In this document: one piece after another, positions 9,155 through 18,500 of the stretch
Position numbering within the stretch: the stretch's first letter is position 1
Layout: every line of letters starts with the position of its first letter
DNA from: Candidatus Sulfurimonas marisnigri
GTDB taxonomy: Bacteria; Campylobacterota; Campylobacteria; Campylobacterales; Sulfurimonadaceae
Reading direction: 5' to 3'
DNA: 64,000 bases
Assembly (NCBI RefSeq): GCF_015265475.1
Contig: NZ_CP054493.1
Location: forward strand, 434,001-498,000
Translations under genes and position numbers: made by a program
Notes under the pieces: model-generated
What the model was told of the DNA's origin: nothing
Seen by the model: the letters and a program-made list of their open reading frames with translations, nothing else
Database searches by the model: none

Positions 9155-9598
9155 ATGAGTACAATAAAAGAGTATTTAAGTGCAGATCATAAACGTTGCG
9201 ATGAGCTGTTTGCTAACATGGAAGATGCAGTTGCAAACTCAATAGAAAGTGCGAAAGAAGCTTATGAGCTTTTTGCAGGAGAGACTGAGAGACACTTTCA
9301 AATGGAAGAGCGTGTTATGTTCTTAGAGTTCGAGACAAAAACCGGAATGACACAAGGTCCAACTGCTATGATGAGAATGGAACACACTCAAATGAGAAAC
9401 TTAATTAATGATATGGGTTTAGCGATTGAGAACAAAAATAAAGATAAATTTTTCTCAAACAGTGAAACTCTCATGATATTGATGCAGCAGCACAATATGA
9501 AAGAGGAACAGATGCTTTATACAATGGCTCAACAACACTTAAGTGCAGAGTCTGATAGCATAGTAGATATGATGCAATCCATGGTGGTTGAGAAGTAG
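9155..9598 (+). CDS. Bacteriohemerythrin/HHE-domain protein
   Basis: A 147-residue four-helix protein of the hemerythrin/HHE family, which carry a carboxylate-bridged di-iron site that can bind oxygen or handle iron and NO. Conserved ligands appear as DHKRCDELF, HFQMEERVMFLE, EHTQMRNL and QHNMKEEQML. I place the start at ATG 9155, preceded by AAAGG at 9143-9147, because upstream in-frame codons encode an unrelated hydrophobic stretch. The next gene, a multi-helix membrane protein with conserved histidines, begins 9 bases later. Confidence 0.85.
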   Translation: MSTIKEYLSADHKRCDELFANMEDAVANSIESAKEAYELFAGETERHFQMEERVMFLEFETKTGMTQGPTAMMRMEHTQMRNLINDMGLAIENKNKDKFFSNSETLMILMQQHNMKEEQMLYTMAQQHLSAESDSIVDMMQSMVVEK

Positions 9599-9607
9599 GA
9601 AACATAA

Positions 9608-10909
9608 TTGGATTTAAATGGATTAAGTGCAGATCAAGCACCACCAATATCAGTACCTTTTAGATTTTTTTTAACAGCACCTCTTTTTGGAATATTAGCT
9701 GGAATTTTAATTCTTTCTAGTGATGTGATTACGCTAAGTAATCGTTTCTCCATGGAATCTATAGCAATAACACACGCCATAACTATTGGTTTTTTGGGTT
9801 TTGTAATGCTAGGGGCACTTACTCAGATGTTGCCGGTATTAGCCGGTGTAAAAGTTCCAAAGGTTGGAATAGTTTCAAAAATTTCTTATCCATTTTTATT
9901 TCTTGGCACAATTTTTATGATTATTGGGCTTATGAAAAACTACTCAATTCTTACTCTGATCTCATCAGTTTTGCTAGGTGTGGGTTTTTTAGTTTTGACA
10001 ATTTCTATGCTAATCGGATTAAGTAAAGTAACCAATGTCACTGCTAGCGTAAGAGCTATTATAACAAGTTTATTTTTTTCAATATTTATAGTTTTAATGG
10101 GAGTTTATCTACTTTTTTCTCATGGAATTAACATCTTCTCATCTCTACATGTAGTAATTGCAAATGTACATAGTGTTTGGGCTGTTTTTGGTTTTGCTGG
10201 ACTTTTGATTATTGGAGTTGCTTTTCACGTATTGCCAATGTTTTATGTAGCGCCAAGATTTAAACATTTTTGTAAAACAAAAGTTACCCTGATTGTATCT
10301 GTTGGGTTGGTTCTGTGGCTTTTGTTGAACTTACTCGCAGATTCATACAGCATAATAGCAAAAATTTGGATTGCAGTTTTTTTCTGGGCATTTGCTACAA
10401 CTGTATGGAAAAAATTAAATGAAAGACGTCGTCCTATAGTAGATGTAACTATCTGGTACTGGAGAAGTTCAGCTGTGTTTATGACATTAGGAGCATTTGC
10501 CTGGGCGCTGAACGATTTATATGATTCTGTCTATATAGTTGTTGTTTCTATCTTAATAGGAGGTTTTATTCTATCTATTATGATGGGTATGCTTTATAAA
10601 ATAATCCCTTTTCTTGTCTGGTTTCATCTAAATGCAAGAGGTTATATGTCTACTCCCACAATAACAGAGATGATAGATAAAAGGTTGGCAAAAATTCAAT
10701 TTGTATTTTTCATTGTCTCTATGGTTGGTTTTATTGTTTCATTTTTTATACCAACTTTTTTACCGCTGTTTGCAAGCACCTTTATAGTCAGTATGCTTAT
10801 ATTGGAGTATAACATAATCTCTCCAGTTTTAATATATGCTAGAATTATAAAAACAAAACCAGACTTTGATATGAGTCTATTTTCAATACCTATAGAAGGA
10901 AATCAGTGA
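9608..10909 (+). CDS. Polytopic membrane protein, NnrS / heme-copper oxidase subunit I-like
   Basis: A 433-residue protein with about 12 hydrophobic helices. Histidines lie in helix contexts like those of haem-binding NnrS or cytochrome oxidase subunit I-like proteins: ITHAITIGFLGFVMLG, SLHVVIANVHSVW, VAFHVLPMFY and VWFHLNARGY. The start is TTG at 9608. Its place directly behind a hemerythrin gene suggests a role in NO or oxygen response, but no electron-transfer partner is present. Family assignment is by pattern and could be a related uncharacterised branch. Confidence 0.6.
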   Translation: MDLNGLSADQAPPISVPFRFFLTAPLFGILAGILILSSDVITLSNRFSMESIAITHAITIGFLGFVMLGALTQMLPVLAGVKVPKVGIVSKISYPFLFLGTIFMIIGLMKNYSILTLISSVLLGVGFLVLTISMLIGLSKVTNVTASVRAIITSLFFSIFIVLMGVYLLFSHGINIFSSLHVVIANVHSVWAVFGFAGLLIIGVAFHVLPMFYVAPRFKHFCKTKVTLIVSVGLVLWLLLNLLADSYSIIAKIWIAVFFWAFATTVWKKLNERRRPIVDVTIWYWRSSAVFMTLGAFAWALNDLYDSVYIVVVSILIGGFILSIMMGMLYKIIPFLVWFHLNARGYMSTPTITEMIDKRLAKIQFVFFIVSMVGFIVSFFIPTFLPLFASTFIVSMLILEYNIISPVLIYARIIKTKPDFDMSLFSIPIEGNQ

Positions 10910-10942
10910 TAAGAACTAAAGTTCAATGCAAGGAGGCACTAA

Positions 10943-11467
10943 ATGCCGAGTCGTAACAATATTATATTAATTGGTTTTATGGGGGTAGGAAAAGGTAGTG
11001 TTGCCCGTGAAGTTGTTAAGAATTCAGACTACATTGCTATAGATACTGATGACCTTATAGAGAGTATGGAAAATAAAAGCATAAAAAAAATCTTTGCAGA
11101 CGATGGTGAAGAATACTTCCGAGTTTTAGAGCATAAACTCTCTAAGTGGCTCGAGAATAGTGTTAAAAATACTCTTATATCTACAGGTGGCGGATTTTAT
11201 AAACAGAAAAATATAAAAGATATTGGAATAGTAGTATTTCTTAACTCTCCTTTTGATAAAATACTAAAACGAATTAAAGATCATCCAAATTCAGCTAGTA
11301 AGCTTAAAAAAAGACCACTTTTAAGTGATATGAAAAAAGCAAAAGAATTATATGATGAGCGTTTACCTGAGTACTTGACTTTAGCTGATATAGTAATAGA
11401 TGTTACAAATAAAAGTGCAATGGACTGTTCTAAAGAGATTTTAAAAAAGGTAAAAAAGTATGCGTAA
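10943..11467 (+). CDS. aroK: Shikimate kinase
   Basis: A 174-residue kinase that phosphorylates shikimate in chorismate synthesis. Family features: GFMGVGKG P-loop at 11-18, shikimate-binding DTDDLIE at about 34-40, STGGGFY at about 82-88, and KKRPLL lid region at about 120-125. The residue after the P-loop lysine is Gly rather than the usual Ser/Thr, with Ser one place later. AAGGAGG-like sequence at 10930-10935 precedes the ATG. Its end overlaps the next gene by eight bases. Confidence 0.88.
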   Translation: MPSRNNIILIGFMGVGKGSVAREVVKNSDYIAIDTDDLIESMENKSIKKIFADDGEEYFRVLEHKLSKWLENSVKNTLISTGGGFYKQKNIKDIGIVVFLNSPFDKILKRIKDHPNSASKLKKRPLLSDMKKAKELYDERLPEYLTLADIVIDVTNKSAMDCSKEILKKVKKYA

Positions 11468-11882
11468 AATTTTTATATATTTATTGTTTGTATTTTCGGT
11501 TGGACTAAGTGCATCAGAGATAAGTTGGGCAAAAGACTTTAACGAGGGAATGCAAGAGGCAGCAAGAGTTAATAAGCCTGTATTATTTGTTTCATCAAGA
11601 CATACATGTAAGTATTGTGTTATTCTGGAAGATACTACATTTAAAGACAAAGAAGTTATAGCAGAGCTAAATAAAGAGTTCGTTTCAATCGTTGCATATA
11701 GTGATGAGCAGGATTATATGCCAAAAGAGTTATGGCAACCTGGAACACCAGCTATATGGTTTTTATATCCGAATGGACAACCAATGTTTCAGCCACTAAT
11801 GGGTGCTGTTGATGCAAAGAATTTTTTAGAAGCATTAAAAATTGTAAAAGAAGATTTCAATAAAAGGAAAAATGTAAAATGA
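11460..11882 (+). CDS. Exported thioredoxin-fold protein (DUF255/thioredoxin_7-like)
   Basis: A 140-residue periplasmic protein with a signal peptide (MRKIFIYLLFVFSVGLSAS) and a thioredoxin fold with CKYC at about residues 50-53, followed by the cis-Pro region WQPGTPAIWFLYPNGQ. SWAKDFNEGMQEAARVNKPVLFV resembles SoxW/DUF255-type thioredoxins that reduce disulfides on periplasmic cytochrome or thiol proteins. It overlaps aroK upstream and hisD downstream (ATGA), so it is translated from the same operon. Confidence 0.75.
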   Translation: MRKIFIYLLFVFSVGLSASEISWAKDFNEGMQEAARVNKPVLFVSSRHTCKYCVILEDTTFKDKEVIAELNKEFVSIVAYSDEQDYMPKELWQPGTPAIWFLYPNGQPMFQPLMGAVDAKNFLEALKIVKEDFNKRKNVK

Positions 11883-13171
11883 TTTTCACAGATTCAAAAA
11901 GTAGTAACTTTAGAGCTGAGTTTGAAGAGCTTTTGCAAAGAGGAAAGATGGATATAGCACATGTTAGTGCTATAGTTGGAAATATCATAAGCGAAATTAG
12001 AACTGACAAAAACAAAGCATTAAAAGAGCATATAGCAAAGTTTGACAACTGGACTCCTATAGATGATAATGATCTAAAAATTTCTACAGAGTCTATGAGA
12101 ACAGCCTATGAGAATATTGATGAAAAACTGAAAAAAGCCTTGCATTTGTCTTATGACAGAATTAAAGCTTACCATGAAAAACAGAAGCCAAAATCTTGGT
12201 TTGATACTGAAGAGAATGGAACAATTTTAGGTCAAAAAGTGACTGCAGTTGATATTGCAGGGCTTTATATACCTGGAGGCAAAGCTGCCTATCCATCTTC
12301 ACTGCTTATGAATGTTATTCCGGCACAAGTTGCAGGAGTTGAAAATATTGTGGTGTGTACACCAACTCCAGACAATGAACCAAATGAGCTTCTGCTAGCG
12401 GCTTGTCATCTATGTGGAGTAGACCAAGTTTATAAAGTTGGTGGAGCAAGTGCAATTGCAGCTATGGCTTATGGAACTGAGAATATTCCAAAAGTTGACG
12501 TTATAACAGGACCTGGAAATATTTTTGTAGCAACAGCAAAAAAGATGGTTTTTGGTGATGTTAATATAGATATGATAGCAGGGCCAAGCGAGATAGGAAT
12601 TTTAGCAGATGACAGTGCAAATGCAAGTCACTTAGCGATAGATTTGCTTTCACAAGCTGAACATGATGAGATGGCAAGCTCTATTTTGATTACCCCTTCA
12701 CAGAAGTTAGCGGATGAGGTGAAAATTGAGCTTGAAGCATGGTTACTAAAACTTCCTCGTCAAGAGATAGCAAGAAAATCTATTGAAGATAGAGGTGCCA
12801 TAATAGTTACCTCTGATATGGATGAAGCAATTGATTTAATGAATGAGATAGCACCAGAACACTTGGAGGTTGCTACTGCCTCACCTTTTGAGTTTCTTCC
12901 ATTTATAAAACATGCTGGAGCTATATTTCTTGGACATAATACTCCTGAAGCAATAGGTGATTATATGGCTGGACCAAACCATACTTTACCAACTGGTGGC
13001 ACAGCTAAGTTTTTCTCCCCACTTGGAGTGGAAAACTTCATGAAAAAGACATCTATTATTTCATTTAGTCAAAAAGCTATTAATGAAGTGGGGGAAGAGT
13101 GTGCTCTAATTGCGAATACTGAAGGCTTAACTGCCCATGAGCAATCAGTTAGAGTTAGGCTTAAAAAATAA
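11879..13171 (+). CDS. hisD: Histidinol dehydrogenase
   Basis: A 430-residue zinc enzyme catalysing the last two oxidations of histidine synthesis. Signatures: VDIAGLYIPGGKAAYPSSLLMNVIPAQVAGV, DVITGPGNIFVATAKKMVFG, IDMIAGPSEIGILAD, LSQAEHDEMASSIL and APEHLEV, followed by the C-terminal NHTLPTGGTAKFFSPLGVENFMKK containing metal and substrate residues. It closes the hemerythrin-aroK-hisD run; hisH and hisA lie 37 kb away, so histidine genes are dispersed. Confidence 0.97.
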   Translation: MIFTDSKSSNFRAEFEELLQRGKMDIAHVSAIVGNIISEIRTDKNKALKEHIAKFDNWTPIDDNDLKISTESMRTAYENIDEKLKKALHLSYDRIKAYHEKQKPKSWFDTEENGTILGQKVTAVDIAGLYIPGGKAAYPSSLLMNVIPAQVAGVENIVVCTPTPDNEPNELLLAACHLCGVDQVYKVGGASAIAAMAYGTENIPKVDVITGPGNIFVATAKKMVFGDVNIDMIAGPSEIGILADDSANASHLAIDLLSQAEHDEMASSILITPSQKLADEVKIELEAWLLKLPRQEIARKSIEDRGAIIVTSDMDEAIDLMNEIAPEHLEVATASPFEFLPFIKHAGAIFLGHNTPEAIGDYMAGPNHTLPTGGTAKFFSPLGVENFMKKTSIISFSQKAINEVGEECALIANTEGLTAHEQSVRVRLKK

Positions 13172-13220
13172 AATTAGTTTTACTATTGTAAAAAAAGATA
13201 ATATTTAAAGTGTAAAATTA

Positions 13221-13240
13221 CCTTATAATTAATTATAAGG
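13221..13240. promoter_or_regulatory. Perfect 20-bp palindrome overlapping the ribosome-binding site of the DUF2231 gene
   Basis: CCTTATAATTAATTATAAGG is a perfect palindrome ending 8 bases before the ATG at 13249. Its right arm supplies the AAGGA ribosome-binding site and its left half contains TATAAT. It could be a protein operator or, as RNA, a hairpin that hides the ribosome-binding site. Confidence 0.55.
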
Positions 13241-13248
13241 AAATTCAC

Positions 13249-13722
13249 ATGATACATCCGGCAGTAGCTCATTTTGCAGTATCTCTACCAATCATCTCTT
13301 TAGTCTTAGGATTACTTTACCTTTTCAGACCGACAGAAATAATGTCAAAAATATCAACACGCTTTATAGTATTCGCAGCACTTTTCGTCGTTGTAGCATA
13401 CTTTACAGGTAAAGAAGATGGCAGTGAAGTGTACAAGTTTTTATCTATTGAAGGTAAAGAATTATTAAAAGAGCACGCTCAACTTGGTATGTATTTAGCA
13501 ATTTCGATGACTGTAGTCGCGTTAGTGAAATTTTTTGGTTGTTTAAAAAATATTTTTAAAGTAGAAATTTTAGCAGTTCTCTTACTTGCAGGAATAAGTG
13601 CAGGAATTCTTAGTCAAGGTAAAATTGGTGGTGAGCTTACATACAGCTATGGAGCACATGTAAAGGACCACTCTGAAGGTCGAGCATGCCTTGCTGAAAA
13701 CAGTATGGATGACGAGGAATAA
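13249..13722 (+). CDS. DUF2231-like small membrane protein
   Basis: A 157-residue protein with about four hydrophobic helices. It begins MIHPAVAHFAVSLPIISLVLGLLYLF, the typical opening of DUF2231 proteins in which a His-Pro and later His residues sit near the membrane surface. A His/acidic C-terminus follows the last helix (YSYGAHVKDHSEGRACLAEN). No enzymatic role is established for the family. It stands alone between hisD and the molybdoenzyme operon, with a terminator after it. Confidence 0.75.
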   Translation: MIHPAVAHFAVSLPIISLVLGLLYLFRPTEIMSKISTRFIVFAALFVVVAYFTGKEDGSEVYKFLSIEGKELLKEHAQLGMYLAISMTVVALVKFFGCLKNIFKVEILAVLLLAGISAGILSQGKIGGELTYSYGAHVKDHSEGRACLAENSMDDEE

Positions 13723-13741
13723 ACTGTATCTATAGGATTCT

Positions 13742-13772
13742 TATGGTATATCATTTCAAAAGGTGTACCATA
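13742..13772 (+). terminator. Intrinsic terminator after the DUF2231 gene
   Basis: An 11-bp stem (TATGGTATATC with GGTGTACCATA, two G-U pairs) around a nine-base loop is followed by CGTATTTTT, about 20 bases after the stop codon. Confidence 0.65.
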
Positions 13773-14019
13773 CGTATTTTTAAATAAAAAAACAACATAA
13801 GTCATATTATATTTCTTCTTCTGCAAATAATCAAATTATACACAAGTATATATTTTTATCATATTTTTATCACTTTTTATAACTAGTTTAAGCTTTATAT
13901 AGGTAGTATTCCCCCAGTAAGTAGTGCTATTATTTTAATAATAAGGACTTCTTTTTTTAGAGATTAGTTATAGTTATAAATCTTAACAATTGCCAAGCAA
14001 AAGGCTACAAGGAGAATAT

Positions 14020-14658
14020 ATGCAATTAGGCTTCCTAGTTGATTTGCATCTGTGTATGGGATGTAAAGGGTGTGAAATCGCATGTAAGGTGGAAAATGAA
14101 GTTCCACTAAGTACATGGAGACTTCGTGTTAAATATGTAGACGTGGGAACTTTTCCAGAAACAAAAAGAACATTTACTCCACTTAGATGTAATCACTGTG
14201 AAAATGCACCATGTGAGAGAATTTGTCCTGTTAGTGCACTACACTATCTTGATAATGGTATTGTAAATATCGACAAAGAGCGTTGTATTGGTTGTGCGGG
14301 CTGTGTTATGGCTTGTCCTTATGGAGCAATTTATATTGATCCTCAAACGCAAACTGCTGATAAATGTACATACTGTGCTCACAGAATTGCATCTAGTATG
14401 ATGCCAGCTTGTGTTGTTGCTTGTCCAGTTCAAGCAAATATCTTTGGTGACCTAGATGACCCTACTTCAAATATATCTAAGTATATAATGAAGAATCAAG
14501 GTGGAGTACAAGTGCGTAAACCTGAAAAGGGAACTAACCCTCATCACTATTATGTAGGTGGCGGTAATGTTGGTCTGAATCCACTTGCATCTCACAGAGT
14601 TGATGGACATTCACTATTTAACAAAATTACAACACTTCCTGTAGGAGGACACCACTAA
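14020..14658 (+). CDS. Four-cluster 4Fe-4S ferredoxin subunit of a molybdoenzyme complex (PsrB/TtrB/NrfC type)
   Basis: A 212-residue electron-transfer subunit with four cysteine clusters: CMGCKGCEIACK, CNHCENAPCERICP, CIGCAGCVMACP and CTYCAHRIASSMMPACVVACP, each fit for a [4Fe-4S]. It carries electrons between the quinone-reactive membrane subunit and the molybdopterin subunit encoded next. I use ATG 14020, with AAGGAGA at 14009-14015, instead of an upstream in-frame ATG at 13990. The stop overlaps the start of the membrane subunit. It has no signal of its own and is probably exported together with the Tat-dependent catalytic subunit. Confidence 0.92.
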   Translation: MQLGFLVDLHLCMGCKGCEIACKVENEVPLSTWRLRVKYVDVGTFPETKRTFTPLRCNHCENAPCERICPVSALHYLDNGIVNIDKERCIGCAGCVMACPYGAIYIDPQTQTADKCTYCAHRIASSMMPACVVACPVQANIFGDLDDPTSNISKYIMKNQGGVQVRKPEKGTNPHHYYVGGGNVGLNPLASHRVDGHSLFNKITTLPVGGHH

Positions 14659-15560
14659 TGGCGGCACATGAAATATTAGCAGCTACAAACGCTGTAGTAA
14701 CTTTAGATGTAGCATTACCAGGTATAGTTTGGCCTTGGTTAGTTACAGTTAATACATGGGCAAAAAGTATTGGTACGGGTGTTATTTTTATGTTGTTTAT
14801 GCTTTTGAGAATGTATCCAAACCAAGCAGAAAAATTAAGACTTCCAACTGCTATAGTAGCATTTGTATTTATTAATATTTTCTTATTATTCACACTTGCA
14901 GACTTGCACCAACCACTCAGAATGTGGCATATATTTGTTTATCCACATTGGACATCTGCTATTGCTATTGGTTCATTTATGGCTTCAGGCTTTTTAGGTC
15001 TGTTGACACTTCTTATATTTTTAGGATGGAAGAAAAATGATGTAGTTTATGATAAAGTTTTATTTTGGACAACGATTCTTGCAATCCCAGTAACACTCTA
15101 TACAGCAGCACTTCTGTCTCAATGTACAGCTCGTGAACTATGGCAAATGCCAGCAGAATCTGCGCAAATGATTTTAGCTGCGCTGCTTTCTGGTGCAGCA
15201 GCTATGATTTTAATTGGCGGAAATAAGCTTACTTATGAGGCTAAACAAACATTAGGCGCAGTTCTTGGTTTAAGTGCATTAATGGCATTTATTATCTATA
15301 TGTCAGAATATGTATTTGGTCCAATGAAAGCAGAAGAAGTTGCAGCTACTTTAGAATACATCAAAGGTGATGGACCATATACTGTTATGTTCTGGTTGGG
15401 TCAATGGATGACTTACATTTTACCAATGTTGCTTATAGTATTAAGTAGAGTAAGTAAAAGTGAAAGTCTTTTAAAACTAGCAGCTATTTTATCACTAGTT
15501 GGTCTAGCTTTAGTTAAACATGTATGGCTAATGATTCCACAATTATTACCAATGAGTTAG
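14658..15560 (+). CDS. NrfD/PsrC-family membrane anchor subunit
   Basis: A 300-residue quinone-interacting anchor with about eight hydrophobic helices. NrfD-type features include WPWLVTVNTWAKSIGTGVIF in the first helix pair, FTLADLHQPLRMWHIFVYPHWTSAIAIGSF, and YTAALLSQCTARELWQ. Such subunits exchange electrons with the quinone pool. The start codon overlaps the ferredoxin stop by one base, and 13 bases separate it from the catalytic subunit gene. Gene order B-C-A matches that of ttrBCA operons. Confidence 0.9.
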   Translation: MAAHEILAATNAVVTLDVALPGIVWPWLVTVNTWAKSIGTGVIFMLFMLLRMYPNQAEKLRLPTAIVAFVFINIFLLFTLADLHQPLRMWHIFVYPHWTSAIAIGSFMASGFLGLLTLLIFLGWKKNDVVYDKVLFWTTILAIPVTLYTAALLSQCTARELWQMPAESAQMILAALLSGAAAMILIGGNKLTYEAKQTLGAVLGLSALMAFIIYMSEYVFGPMKAEEVAATLEYIKGDGPYTVMFWLGQWMTYILPMLLIVLSRVSKSESLLKLAAILSLVGLALVKHVWLMIPQLLPMS

Positions 15561-15573
15561 GGAGAAAAATTTA

Positions 15574-18500
15574 ATGTATTTACAAAGTAGAAGAACATTT
15601 TTAAAAGGCGCTGCATTTACCGTTGCAGGTGCTAGTATTGCAAAGGGTGTATTTACAAGCGATGCGATTGCTGATTCCGTCAGCGATAGTAAGTTTACTG
15701 ATACACCAGACTCATTATCGTTCTATCCTCCTATGGATCAATGGGCTGACTTTAAAGAGCTAGATGGAGATGATTGGAAAAGAGGTGGTATTGAGCGTAA
15801 AGGCGTTAGAAGTGATTCTAATCCAGACGGTATCGAAGTAAATGATTACACTATCGTTCCAACAGCATGTTCAAACTGTGAGGCTTCTTGTGGTTTAACA
15901 GCTTGGATTGATAAGAAAACTTTTACAGTTAAGAAGTATATGGGTAACCCGCTTCACGCAGGTTCTCGTGGTCGTAACTGTGCTAAAGGTTATGCAACAC
16001 AATCTCAAATGTATGATCCGGATCGTATAGCATTCCCACTTAAAAGAGCTCCAGGCTCTGCTCGTGGTGAAGGTAAATGGATTCGTACTACTTGGGACGA
16101 GGCAATGACTACAATCGGTAATAAAATGCATGATGCAATGAAGGGTGACGATGAGTTATCTAAAAAATCATGTATGTTCCATGTTGGTCGTCCAAATGAG
16201 AATGGTTTTACTGGTAAAGTATGGCAAACTCTAGGTCAAGATTGTTTTAATTCACATACAAACATCTGTTCTGCTGGTGGTCGTACGCCTACTATTCAAT
16301 GGGCAAACGATGATAGAAGTTCTCCAGATTGGGCTAATGCGAAACTAATTTTCCTTAACTCGTCTCACGCTGCAGATGCTGGTCACTATTTCCAACAAGC
16401 TGCTGGACATATAGCGGATGCTCGTTCAAAAGGTGCTAAACTTGTAGTTATGGATCCTCGTATGTCAAACTCTGCTGGTATGGCAGATTTATGGATTGCT
16501 GCATGGCCTGGTACTGAAGCTGCAATTTATCTTTACTTAGTTCAACGTATGTTAACTGAGAATAAAGTTAATAAAGCTTTCGTTAAAAAATGGTTTAACT
16601 GGGAAGTTATGATGGATAATAAAAATTATCTAAACTTTATGGTAGAAAAAGGGTATATCTCTAAAGCACCTAAAGGTAACGACTTTGAATCATATTTAGG
16701 TATGCTAAAAGAGCTTTATACTCCATATACACTAGATTATGCTGTAAAAGAAACTCATGTTCCTGCTTATAAATTAGAGCAGTTATATGATATGGTTATT
16801 TGGGCTGATACGTCAGTTTCTACATACTTCTGGCGTGCAGCTGCTGCTGGTAACCTTGGTGGTTGGACATCTGGTCGTACAGGTTTCTTAATGCTTGGCT
16901 TACGTGGAGCAATCGGTCCAGTAGGTGGTACATTCTTCCATCACTTCCATGTTATTTCTGTAGCTGGTAAAGGTGGTAGTGCAACTGTTGGTCAAGGTAA
17001 ACGTGGTTCAGATGTACCTAAAATTGATGTATACAATGAGCTTTCATGGCCGCCAGAATGGCCTTTGTCGACTTATGAGATGTCATACCTTTTACCACAC
17101 CTTCTAGCTGATAAAAAATGGCAGAAGAAATGGCAAGATAAAGGACTAAAGGTAGCTGAGAAACTAGCTGTTTGGATTCCTCGTATGTATAACCCTGTTT
17201 GGATAAATCCAGATGGGTTCAGATGGATAGAGACTATTAAAGACGAGTCTAAAATGGAGTTAACATTTAACTTGTCTCCAGTATGGTCTGAGACTAACTG
17301 GTATGTTGATTATATTTTACCTGTTGGTTTAGCTGGTGAGAGACACGATCAACACTCGGAAGCTACTATGCCTGCAAGATGGACTTCTTTCCGTCAACCG
17401 GTTATGCGTGTTGCTTTAGAAAAAGCTGGATGGAAGCCTAAGAACCCTGCAAGAGCTACACTTGAAGCTCACATTAAAGCTGGTCTTGGTGAAGTTTGGG
17501 AAGAGAATGAGTTCTGGTTTGATATGTGTGTTAACTACATCGACCCTAAGGGTGATATATTCTTAGACGCTGCTAAAACTAAAACTATCAAGTCTATGTG
17601 GGAATCTAAGAAAACTCCTGGTACTCCTGTTACAATTGCAGAGTGGTATAATGCTGCATTTGGTGACAACTTACCAAATCTTAAAAAGACTGCAACAGAA
17701 GATGATAGATATAAAAATGCAGAATTCCCAGTTTATGAGTACATGAGAGATCATGGTGCTTGGATGGAAGAGAACCATATCTACTCTTCTCAAGAGAAAG
17801 TGATTAAAGATGATGGTGAAAACTATATTTCTCACGGTCATAAATACGATAAAAAGCATGTAACTATTGATAAGCGTACGGGTGTTATGACTGCAGATTC
17901 TCATGGCAAGAAAAAATCTATCGGTATTGAAATCGATGGTGTTAAGATGGAAGGTTTCGCAACACTAGACAAAAAACTTGACTTTTTCTGTGAATGGTTT
18001 GCTGATGATTGGAAATGGCCGGAATATGCTATTCCAATTTATCCAAGAAACGAAGAAGAGAAAAAAGAGATGAAAGAGATTGTTTCACATGTAAATCATT
18101 CTTACATGACAGAAAAAGATTCTTATGCTCTAAATACTGTTTTCCGTTTGCCATATAATATTCATACGCGTTCGGCTAACTCTAAGCACTTGATGGAAAT
18201 CTCACAAAACCATGACCCTATCTGGATTTCAACTCCGGATGCTAAACGTCAAGGATTTAAGCGCGGTGATGCGATTCGCGTAAGAATTACAGACAGTATC
18301 ACTGGTTTAGACTCTGGTTACTTTGTGGCTATGGCTGTTCCAACCGAGGGTGTACTTCCTGGTACACTTGCTTGTTCACACCATGGTGGTCGTTGGAAAC
18401 TTGTTAATTCTGTTACTATTCCTAACGGTGTTTCGGACGGTAAGGTTGACTCTCAGCCAGTTGCTAGAAATATGAATGATCCTAAATTTATGGCGCACTC

